A DNA stretch of 64,000 nucleotides, from the NCBI GenBank assembly GCA_964017045.1, contig OZ024799.1:29709596-29773595 (forward strand). The letters run 5' to 3'. The notes beneath the pieces are model-generated. The model was not told the origin of the DNA, ran no database searches, and was given only the letters and a program-made list of their open reading frames with translations. Origin of the DNA: Omphiscola glabra (lineage: Eukaryota > Mollusca > Gastropoda > Lymnaeidae). The position numbers were made by a program, and so were the translations under genes. Positions 1-11,200 of this stretch are shown here, one piece after another; positions within the stretch are counted from its first letter, which is position 1; every line of letters starts with the position of its first letter.

Positions 1-479
1 ACTGCCTATTTTAAGCGAACTTTTACCAGTAAAATTTTGATACAATCGGTTGGCAATGAAATAAACTGTCTTATAGTGAAGTCTTACAATTCAAACGTCG
101 TTAGCTATGCTGTCACTGAAAAGTTTAAGAACAATCTCTGATTTGGCTTTTGATCTTATCGGCGTAAAGAATCACAAGGAATCTATTACAAATGCCTGCC
201 GGGATACTGGAATTTGTTATCCCATTCGACTGTTGAGGATATCAGCAGAAACGTAAATGAAGTTTCGGTGGCGATTACTGTTGAGTGTAGGCGTGTGTCT
301 CAGCTGCGTGTATACATTCAAATTTCTTATATCAGTGTAAGTAGGCAACCACATTTCTTACAGCTGTGTAAGTAAATCAAATTTCTTACATTTGTATAAG
401 TAGGTATCCGGGTGTTGATCGAATGGAAGCATGTGTAATATGTTATCTACTGTGTGAGCAATAGAGATTTAAAAAAAAA

Positions 480-685
480 AGATGTGAATCTGTGTGAATC
501 TGTTTGTGTGAATCTGTTTGTGTGAATCTGTTTGTGTGAATATGTTTGTGTGAGGATGTTTGTGTGAATATGTTTGTGTGAATCTGTTTGTGTAAATCTG
601 TTTGTGTGAATCTGTTTGTGTGAATCTGTTTGTGTGAATATGTTTGTGTGAATATGTTTGTGTGAGGATGTTTGTGTGTAAATGT
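480..685. repeat. 14-bp minisatellite
   Basis: Tandem array of a 14-bp unit (GTGTGAATCTGTTT and variants with ATA or AGG) in about 14 copies, ending at an A/T-rich stretch. Both strands stay open through it only because the unit has few stop triplets. The flanks (1-479 and 690-1480) show no recognisable gene. Confidence 0.9.
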
Positions 686-1589
686 GGTCAATTGAATCGC
701 AACACAAAATAATTTTAACGAGAAACATTTATATAAAAAAAAAATAATTATGAAAATAATATCAAGTATTTGGTAATTCTTTCTCCCCAACCCCCTTTTA
801 ACAACATTCTTATAAAGATCTACCATTGATCATAAAGTGACAGTAAACATGTTTTAGTTCAGACAATTGAAAGGAATTTTTAAAAAAATATGATCAGGCG
901 TCCTGATCAACCTTAAGTGAACATTAAAAAAACTTTGACTTGTGTTAAAATTTGTACAAATGGCATGAACACCTTCATCGAGGGATAACACAAAAACCCC
1001 CACTAAAATATCACTTGTCAAAAAGATATCGAAGAAATGTTATAGTTGAATGATCGGTGTGGTAAAGCCACACGAAGGACCAGTGGGAACTGCTTGAAGT
1101 CTGACCTCACTGAAAAATATATGGTGATCTCGACGCACCGTCCCGGTAGCCCTGTAAGAGAAATTTCAGCCGGCTTATTTTACACTCACCCTCGGTGGTA
1201 TATAAAAGTTTAGCGAATAAGGATCTCCCATATTTTTGAAATGAAATAACGCTTATTACAGATGTGTCTATGTCTGTGTGCTGTGTCGAGAATGCTCTAA
1301 CACATTTCTCTTTAAAAACCTTGCCCCCCCCCCTTTTTTTTTTGGTATAGAGGTGACGGATTGATTTAGGGCAGTCAATGTTTGATAGCAGATTGGACGT
1401 GAGAAGGAGTAGGGACGCCGTAAATAATAAATTCCTGATTTCGTTTATAGTCCACAGGCATCTCCTAGTATAATAACATTCTAAACTAGTGGTTCTCAAA
1501 TTGGGCGGTACCAATCCCCCTGGGAGGTGTTGTGATAGCTTAGGGGCGCTGAGAGGCTTTGGTGATTTTTGGAGTCATTTGGAGGCTGT

Positions 1590-2085
1590 TGACAATAATA
1601 CATGTACACTTAGCTCGGCATCGTCAGTTGACAATAATACATGTACACTTAGCTCGGCGCCGTCAGTTGACACCAAAACATGTACACTTAACTCGGCACT
1701 GTCAGTTGACACCATACATGTACCTAGCTCGACACTGTCAGTTGAGACCAATACATGTACACAGCTCGGCACTGTCAGTTGACACCAATACATGTACACA
1801 GCTCGGCACTGTCAGTTGACACCAATGCATGTACACAGCTCGACACTGTCAGTTGACACCAATACATGTACACCGCTCGGCACTGTCAGTATACACCAAT
1901 ACATGTACACATCTCGACACTGTCAGTTGAAAAAAAACATGCACACTGTCAGCTGACAACAATACAAGCATAACTAAATAAGTGCTGTCAGTTGACAACA
2001 ATGGAAGTACAACTAACTAGGCGCAGTCAAATGACAATAATGCATATACGCTTAGGGAGGCGCTGTCAGTTGACAACAATTTGTT
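1590..2085. repeat. About 37-bp minisatellite
   Basis: Roughly 12 units of about 36-37 bp, each with CAGTTGACACCAATACATGT followed by ACAC and a CTCGGCACTGT block. Units decay toward the right. The ACATGT and TGTACA palindromes recur in most units. Confidence 0.88.
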
Positions 2086-2307
2086 TCTTCAATTTGACTT
2101 TTAAAAAATGTGTGTCCAACATTGTCAACATGTTTTGCAAAGCCACACACGCCTGATCAATGGATTGCTAAATCTGGACAGTAACATTATGACTAGTAAA
2201 GATCCCATTATACAAGCAGTCCGTCAGTTTATGAGTTCAAATCGAAGATAATGTGTTTTATCATAGATAATGGGTTTTTTTTTTTTACTTGTGTGCTTAT
2301 TTGAACA

Positions 2308-2602
2308 GATAATAAGACTTTGGATCAAGCGTTGTCATTGACAAGACAGCTATAAACACATAAGACTTTGGATCAAGCGTTGATATTGACAAGACAGTTA
2401 GAAACAGATAAGACTTCGGATCAAGAGTTATTATTGACAAGACAGCTAGAAACAAATAAGACTTTGGATCAAGCGTTGTCATTGACAAGACAGCTAGAAA
2501 CAGATAAGACTTTGGATCAAGAGTTGTTATTGACAAGACAGCTAGAAACAGATAAGACTTTGGATCAAGCGTTGTTATTGACAAGACAGCTAGAAACAGA
2601 CA
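2308..2602. repeat. 48-bp minisatellite
   Basis: Six units of 48 bp (16 codons, so both strands appear coding). Each contains AAGACTTTGGATCAAG and TTGACAAGACAGCTAGA. I do not regard the resulting reading frames as genes. Confidence 0.9.
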
Positions 2603-3515
2603 TTAAGATGCACGTGACTCTCTTAGCGGTCACCTCAATAACATCAAACACGACGTTGTATATTTATCATCCCCATTTGCTAAATTAAAAAAAAAAATGA
2701 ATTTTAATTTGCAAGAGTTTGAGATAAATTTTATTAATAGCTATTTTGTGTTCCTTAATTGGGTTTGATTTTCACTTTATTTAAACACAATATTGGCAGT
2801 CTCGAATTATACTTTTAAGAAATATGAGGTATGTAATACGATATTTTGCACCCCAAAAAAAAATAGCTATTTTATTTTTATTTTCTGTTTACAAAAGCCT
2901 GGCTGAATCGAGCATCCTCATTGAGATTAGATTGGATGCTAAATCGTTTTATATTTGCGGCTATTGTTGAACTTCAGGAATCGCTCACCCATAACGACGC
3001 TGAGCAGAAGCAAAAGTTTAAGAAATGGTACGAAGTGTTGACTTTAAAACTAGAACTTCTTTCTCTACCCATCCTTTTGGTAATCTGTGTGCTTGTTGAT
3101 AAACTTTTTTGATAGCAGCTGTATTTGTGGGGGAAGTTGTTTAGCGCTGTCGTTAGGCTTAGAAGTATTAACTTAGTGAATACAGTTCTGCAGAATACAC
3201 GATAAATGAGGACGCTAGATAACTAAGACTGTGGCTTAAGAAGACTTTTAAAAAGCTGAGTTATCGATGTGCAAATTGAATGAATGAATTAAAAAAGTAA
3301 AATTTTCCATTTAATTTTTATTTAAATTTAAGATTCTGCTATATGTTACACTTGGATGTTTTTATAATTGTAATTATTTTCTATTGAAGTTCTTTGAAAT
3401 TATTATTCTGTAAATTTTTGTACTGGAATTAAAAAAAAAAGGGGGGGGGAGGGTGCAGAAAAGGTGATTTTATATCCCCGAGGGGGTTGTGGTGGAAAAA
3501 AATGAGGAGCACTGT

Positions 3516-4390
3516 TATAAAAAAATATTACACTAATACGAATGGCACGGTACGCATGGCTGATATTTAACCCTTACGTCTGCGACTTAATACACACGTG
3601 TACACAAGAACACTGAGATACCCGTCACGCAACCCCCCCTCCCCACACAAACCCTTTTTGTGAAGAAAGATTTCCCAGATTTCTATAAAAAAGCCATGAC
3701 TTCCATGACGCTGATCAAAGTTATCACGAGACACTGACACGGTGTGTGCAAGTCAAGTCACTGATCACTGACTTGTAATAGCGGGGACCGTCTGCTGGCA
3801 GAATATCCGTAACGGTCACACTACTTGACTTTTTAAACAACACCAAAAAAGGGACACTTTTGTTCTTTTTTTTTAACTTTCTTTTATACGTTTTACAGAA
3901 ATTATGACACTAAACTAATGTTAAAATGTATGTTATTTTAAGGTATTCTGATAATATATTTACCAGAAATTTTGCCAAAACCTTCTCGTTCCACTCTCGC
4001 GATGACGTACTATCGCCGGCTACAAAATCTCTGGGTGAAATTGTGTTTAAAGAGATGATTCCAATATATATTTCGTTTCGCCGCGCTGTTTCCGGTTCAG
4101 GTTATAGCCACGATTTCAGCTGTAACAGTTTCGTCATTGATAATTCGAAATTGGTCCAACTATGGCTCAATGCCCTAGTGTCCGACCGAATGACTCCTTG
4201 GGGAAGGAGACTGGTGACGAAAAGCCAGTCCCTAAAAAAGGGGGGGGGGGAGCGTTCTTCCCAAACTCACACCACTTAATGGCAAGTACAATCAGACTTT
4301 CAAACAGGAAGCTGGCAACTCAGCTCACTGCCTTCTTCGCTGGTGTCCGGGGTCGGGCTGGCGGGGAGCAGGATCCAACAGCGAACCAGA
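3516..4390. other. No recognised gene
   Basis: AT-rich sequence with an open frame at 3926-4279 on the + strand. Its product has no motif I recognise, and no splice-site pair links it to the NXPE exons downstream. Exon 1 of gene A should lie somewhere upstream of 5197, but I could not pick it out here. Confidence 0.4.
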
Positions 4391-4612
4391 CCTCACCGGT
4401 AAAGGGATCCCATGAAGAATTTGATCGAATTGGCATTGGGATCACATCGGGATCTGAATCCCATCGAGAACGAGATCCCATCAGCCAATCGAGATCCAAC
4501 CAGGAGACGGGATACCATAAGTTCCGACTGGAACGGGATCCCACAGGTAAAATGTCCCCACCGAGAACGGTATCCCAAGGGGTACGGGATCCCATCGGAG
4601 ATATACACCATA
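4390..4612. repeat. Degenerate GGGATCCCA-rich repeat, copy 1
   Basis: Irregular repetition of GGATCCCA, GGGATC and GAGATCCCA every 15-25 bp, interspersed with CCAATCG and CATCGG. A related block lies at 17430-17650. GGGATCCC is itself palindromic, so the strand could fold locally. Confidence 0.75.
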
Positions 4613-5196
4613 AGTGAAATGAAAGGCCATTGTAAGGTTAATGAAAATGTTTACGGCACAGAAGCTTAAACAAATGTTTTCCTTTTTCTACGTTTTTTTC
4701 TTAGGTCCCTCTTGACCGTTCGCTATTTTGTGGTCAATTCTTGTATCTCAATTTTGACCCACTTCCTAAACTAATTGAGCTGAATCTTTATACATTTACC
4801 ACCGCCACCCCGATAACAATACAACCCCTCATGATCAGCAGGTCACCAGTGACCTACACTGATTCTTTAGTGACGTCTGCGGATATCTTAGCGTTTCCTT
4901 AAGCATAGCTACGATTTTTAAGCGCAGTAAAAATTAGGAAATAATTTTCTGAAAATTCACTACACGAAAGAAGTCTGTGCACAAAATATTTTCTACATTT
5001 AATTGGAATCCTTTGGCTTCGTAGGCGCCTTTCTACCTTTCTTCCCATACATTCTTTGCGTAGTGGCTTGCACCAAAATATTATAAGAACATTATTTTCT
5101 AATTTTTTGTGGGCTTAAACTCGTCTTGGAAATAAAGTCTTTAAAAATTCTTTAAATTAGAAAGCCCCTTGAATAATATTAATCTTATTTTTCCAG

Positions 5197-5275
5197 AATA
5201 AAATATAACAGGAGACTAGAGCTCGAGCAGCTGAATCAGACGTTAAGAGACCTTCGTTATGAAGGACAACCTAAG
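5197..5275 (+). CDS. Gene A exon 2 (stem)
   Basis: 79 nt after TTTTTCCAG, donor GTAACT. The frame starts at the second base and encodes IKYNRRLELEQLNQTLRDLR and a short tail. It matches exon 2 of gene B in length and phase. The heptad-like leucines suggest a short helical stem beyond the membrane anchor. Confidence 0.75.
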
Positions 5276-8200
5276 GTAACTATGAAGTTATGCAGATTAA
5301 TCAGGCCAGTGGCAGAGCACAAAAGGTTGGGAGTGGGAAGTTGGGGCACTCAAGGTACGACGTGAGGATGTATCTTCGGTGGGGGCTTGGGCAACAATGG
5401 GAAAATGGCTTGAACGAAAAATTATAAATAAATTTTAAAAGTATGCGAGTTAAAGATTCGTGTGACATTTTTTTGTACATCAGATAATAATGAGGGGGAA
5501 CGTGTCAAGGCGACACATCCACCTTCTTAACCCTGGCCACGGATTAGACATTAAAATATTTACATTTTAATCTGGTGGGTTGTGGGTGTTCTCACTCCTG
5601 ACACGCGTGTGAACTTTGATTCTTAATTGTTCCATGGACAGGCCAAGAGTTTATTGTAAGAACTTTTATAGTTCCATCGGGACTAATACATGCGAAATTT
5701 GTGTAAAGATCAACCATCTATCTGTAGTATTTAATCAGTCATCTAAATGTTGTAAATAATCAGTCATCTAACAGTAGTATATAATCAGTCATCTAACAAT
5801 ATTATATAATCAGTCATCTAATTGTAGTATATAATCAGTCATCTAACTGTAGAATATAATCAGTCATCTAACTGTAGTATATATCAGTCATCTAATTGTA
5901 GAATATAATCAGTCATCTAACTGTAGTATAAAATCAGTCATCTAACTGTAGAATATAATCAGTCATCTAACTGTAGAATATAATCAGTCATCTAACTGTA
6001 GAATATAATCAGTCATTTAACTGTAGAATATAATCACTCATCTAACTGTAGTATATAATCAGTCATCTAACTGTAGAATATAATCAGTCATCTAACTGTA
6101 GTATATAATCAGTCATCTAACTGTAGTTGAATGTGCTCATAATTACTGGAAAAATTGTAACAGTACCCAGAGGCGTAACTGGGTTTTTGACGCCCTTGGC
6201 TCATTTATTTTTGGCGCCCTTGATATTTAAATAAAAATTTAAAAATTAGAGATTTTGCGGCGCCCTTTTGAACTGGCGCAGGCCGGCGCCCTTGGCAAGC
6301 CGTTGTTACGCCACTGGACAGTACCAAATGTCACAATGCAGGCGATAATACGATGTCATTATTCATTTTATTTATCTTCTTGTTCATGACAATTTAAGCA
6401 ATACTTCAACGTATGTTAAAAGAGATTTGTTTTTTTATTGTCAATTTCCAGAGCCCAACTCTTGTTTCACCAACCAGAAGTTACCTGGAAGACTTTCTTT
6501 TGTCCCGAGTCAAGTTAGCAGAGGCCCACAATTTAACACTCCGAGCTCTTCAAGGGGACAAGATGTGCCAGGAGGTGGCTGCCAACCCCACCTCGTTTTG
6601 GATTAGTCAGCACCAGCCTGGCAACCACTACAACTCTAGCTTCACTGCTGATGTGGACCATGCCAGGATGACTAAGGCTATCAAGTACGTCCACCGGACC
6701 AGATTTGACGAGAACGATATTTGAATATTCCAAATATGTCGCACATTCCTGGTCTGTACACTGGCATGGAGGCTAGCCACAAACGAACAGAGCGTATCCT
6801 CAACGTTAAGGATTTTAAAGCGAGTCCAAATGAACAGAACGCAAAAACAACGCCACTCTCTTTGCTTTTCCTTTGTAAATAATGTGAAACACTTTTGAAA
6901 GCTCTTCCTCTAATATCCAATGTATTTTACTGATGATGTATTGTGTTAAAAATCAAAGGAATACAACGTGTTACAAAGATATTCAGAGTTGTATACGCAC
7001 ATAACGATCTGAGTATGTTATTGCCATCAATGTGTCCCTTTATCTTAAAACGACATAAATGAAAGTTGGCATTCCAGCAGTCAAAGTGACTCTTATTGAA
7101 GTAATAGAAATAAATTGTTGACTGCTTCATTTTGGTTGATATATTCTTCAGTTTAGGCAAAATTTGGATTTAAATGTTGGTTTATTCGCCTGAGTAGCAT
7201 CATTCGGTGTTTTCCCCTTGCTGCATTTATTTTAGAGATGCAAATAAAAATTATTTTTTAAAATTTATTTAAACACATTTTAAAGGCAAAAAAACGTGAT
7301 CACGTCACACCACTACTTCATTCACTTCATTGGCTCCCTGTACAAGCACGGATTGATTATAAACTCTCTGTTCTGTGCCACAACTTTTTCTCGAATTCCT
7401 GCCCTTCCTATCTAACCGAAATTATCTCTGTCTATTCACCCCTTCGACAGCTTCGCTCCTCCGCAGACGAGCGTATGCTTTCTGTCCCCAAGACTCGCAC
7501 AAAAACATACGGTGAAAGATCTTTCTCTTACTGTGCCCCCAAACAATGGAATTCTCTTCCACTACACATCAGAAATATATCAACCATCACAGCCTTCAAA
7601 ACTGCACTCAAAACACACCTCTTTAAACTTTACTATCCTGACTGATTCCCCCTCTGAAAGTTAAACGATGCTGCGGAGTGCCGTCCATGGCTTCACATGT
7701 AATTTGATATGGAATGGTTGGTTTTTAATTTATATTTTTTAAGTTCATTTTCATTTGTATGTACAGCGTGGTGAGCCCAGCCCTAGGCTGGGGTACCACG
7801 CTATAGAAAACTACCCATAATAATGTTTCATTAAATGTAAGTTATGTTAGCATGCCCGAAGCTGTTTGTATTTGAACCAATATATATGATCTTTAATAAA
7901 ATGTATTTTATGATTATAACCCATTCTAGTTGCCGCGGTCAGTGGTTGCCAGAATACTTGAAGAAACCGCCTATAGCAGAAATGTTCGACTTTGAGAGGG
8001 AATATTTGTCTGATACGCCATTGATTGATGCAAAGTCGGTGTCCAGCAGCCTCTATTCAACGGTTGTCTTGTTAAATACGAGGTACTCAGTGCATTAGTC
8101 ATACTGTTAAATACAAGGTACTCAGTGCATCAGTCCTACTGTTAAATACGAGGTACTCAGTGCATTAGTCCTACTGTTAAATACGAGGTACTCAGTGCAT

Positions 8201-11200
8201 CAGTCCTACTGTTAAATACGAGGTACTCAGTGCATTAGTCCTACTGTTAAATACAAGGTACTCAGTGCATCAGTCCTACTGTTAAATACAAGGTACTCAG
8301 TGCATCAGTCCTACTGTTAAATACGAGGTACTTAGTGCATTAGTCTACTGTTAAATACGAGGTACTCAGTGCATCAGTCCTACTGTTAAATACAAGGTAC
8401 TCAGTGCATCAGTCCTACTGTTAAATACAAGGTACTTAGTGCATCAGTCCTTATATTAAACACAATGTACTCAGTGCATCAGTCCTACTGTTAAATACAA
8501 GGTACTCAGTGCATCAGTCCTACTGTTAAATACAAGGTACTTAGTGCATCAGTCCTACTGTTAAACACAAGGTACTCAGTGTATCAGTCCTACTGTTAAA
8601 TACAAGGTACTCAGTGCATCAGTCCTACTGTTAAATACAAGGTACTCAGTGCATCAGTCCTACTGTTAAATATAAGGTACTTAGTGCATCAGTCCTACTG
8701 TTAATTACAATGTACTCAGTGCATCAGTCCTACTGTTAAATACAAGGTACTCAGTGCATTAGTCCTACTGTTAAATACAAGGTACTCAGTGCATCAGTCC
8801 TACTGTTAAATACGAGGTACTCATTGCATCAGTCCTACTGTTAAATATAAGGTATTCAGTGCATCAGTCCTACTGTTAAATACAAGGTACTCAGTGCATC
8901 AGTCCTACTGTTAAATACAAGGTACTCAGTGCATCAGTCCTACTGTTAAATGCAAGGTACTCAGTGCATTAGTCCTACTGTTAAATACAAGGTACTCAGT
9001 GCATCAGTCCTACTGTTAAATACAAGGTACTCAGTGCATCAGTCCTACTATTAAATACGAGGTATTCAGTGCATCAGTCCTACTGTTAAATACAAGGTAC
9101 TTAGTGCATCAGTCCTTATATTAAACACAATGTACTCAGTGCATCAGTCCTCCTGTTAAATACCAGGTGCTTAGTGCAAAAGTCATTTGTTTAGTACAAT
9201 TTAAATGATACACCCATGAACATCGGTCTTAAAATGTCGAGTTCCTAAGGAGTAGAACGCATTAAAAAAATGATACTAAGTTAGACTTCATTTGGACGTC
9301 CTTGATCTGTCACTTATTTAGTAGAGCCACCAGGTCTTTTGGTTAGCTTCAGTTTCCAAATGTACTGACGAATGCCACTGATTTCCACTAAGTATTTACC
9401 CATAACGCATATAAACGTTAGCCATCTACGAACACGACACACACGATACACACGACACATTAACACTAAATAGATTCTTTGAACTCGTCGTTTCACGAAA
9501 TGTTCAACCCTCTTCTCAGGATTATTTTTATTTGGATCAAGTCAGTAAATATGCACGGTTTTTTTTAAAGTTTTTAAGCAATTTTTAACATGATAAAATG
9601 TTTTGAATGTTTTTACAGCTCAAAGTTTCACGTTGGAGATACCATAGGTATCAAAGTTGTCATCAAGGATGGCCGCGGTCATCAGAGAACAAAGGGCGGT
9701 GACGAGATTAGAGCATGGATACAAGATCTCGACGAAGACAGCAAGTTGGCGGCTCACGTGACAGATTTCAGCAATGGGACGTACTTGATCACCTCCATCC
9801 TACCCTGGCAGGGACGTTTGCAGTAAGTGAAACATGGCAATGGTTAAAATGTAATTTTTTTTTAAAAAAAGTTATATCATCTACGCTACCAAAAAACTGT
9901 TCTCTGATTGCCGTCTACTGGTAGATTCTCTGACATGCAGTTTCTTTGAAGTAAGTTTTCAGATTTATTTTATCACTTTCGGCGTAGTTTCGGTTTCAAA
10001 GCAAAAAAGTAAACTTTAACGTGTATTTTCTGTTTCGGCCGAATGAGACTTTCCGCCATCCAACCAGAAGTCAGTATGTCACTCTGTCTGTCTGTCGGCA
10101 GTCAATCCGATATTCATTATTTTTTCGACGTCTTGCTGTCATCGTATGATATATGACTAATCCTCTGCGAAAATGCTCACAGCTGCATGGACTATGTCGA
10201 GTATGGGAGTTCATTAATAATTGTTGTGACTGCATACTATGCTTGATTACGTGCAATGTGTTTTTTGAGAGATTAATTAGTTAGTGAACGCTCTTCCCGC
10301 GCTTGAACTTGTGACGTATTTTTTATGCTTATTATGACGTATTGTCTAGTCTGTTTTGTGACGTAGGTTTTAGTAGTGCGGCAGTCGTGAAATGTACTTT
10401 GTGAAAAGAGGTTGTGTTTTATTTCTCTCTGATAGCGAGCTGCGCTATACATGTGTGTATGGAATTAACAGTCTGTGAACTGACATCAGATATTCAAGTT
10501 GTATAAATTATGAAAAAGAACTTGAGTTGATTCAGTGCTAGTATGACGTACTACAGCGTGTAAAAGAACTTGATTAATTAACCAATCTAGTTTAAACAGG
10601 AGATTTACATTCTAGTTGTCCAATTTTCCCAAAAATAAAATTTCCATTAGGCAAAGGTAAATAGGTTTTTGGGAGGTCAAAACAACTACGGTAATGGTAA
10701 TATTTATATAATATTTTTTTTTTCAAAAATAAAATTTGGAGACACTATGTCTATTCAATTCATTCATTTGTGACATTCAATTTGAATTATCCTTCTCATT
10801 CTCATAAATGCTGTCATAGACAAATTCAATTCATTCATTTATTGAACTTCACGATTATCATAGTGATAAACAATATTATTGAAAAAATATTTATCGTGTG
10901 CATGTATTACAGATTTGTTTAATAATTATGTATTAAGCCTTCCAGAGACATGTTATTTCTTACGATTTTGGCGTACAATGAACGATTTTGAGATGTCTTT
11001 AACGATTCTACGTCAGAACTACGATTTTAAGAGACCCGGTTAACAAAAACATCCCCCCCTCCCCACCAATGAGGGTGGGGGAAGTTGGTCGCCGAAAAAC
11101 ATTAATGATGTCACAGGCACGAACAGACTAGAGCAGTGTTTCCCAAAGTTGGGCCCAAACCCCACAGGGGGGTAATTTGATTGTTAAGGGGTTAATTGGA

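Larger units (their letters stand above)
1484..3515. mobile_element. Possible degenerate hAT element
   Basis: The left edge reads TAGTGGTTCTCAAATTGGGC, which resembles the terminal inverted repeat (TIR) of Charlie-type hAT elements. A possible right edge, AGGAGCACTG, lies near 3515. The flanking octamers TTCTAAAC and TTATAAAA agree at only 6 of 8 positions, so the boundaries are uncertain. No transposase is recognisable inside. Two minisatellites fill much of it. Confidence 0.3.

Noticed and set aside
2921..3112. First exon of gene A with a membrane segment
   Set aside because: The frame has a hydrophobic end, but it runs to a stop with no donor of the needed phase, and it does not resemble exon 1 of gene B.
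8071..9185. CRISPR-like array
   Set aside because: Repeats are contiguous with no unique spacers, the DNA is animal, and the unit derives from an exon edge.
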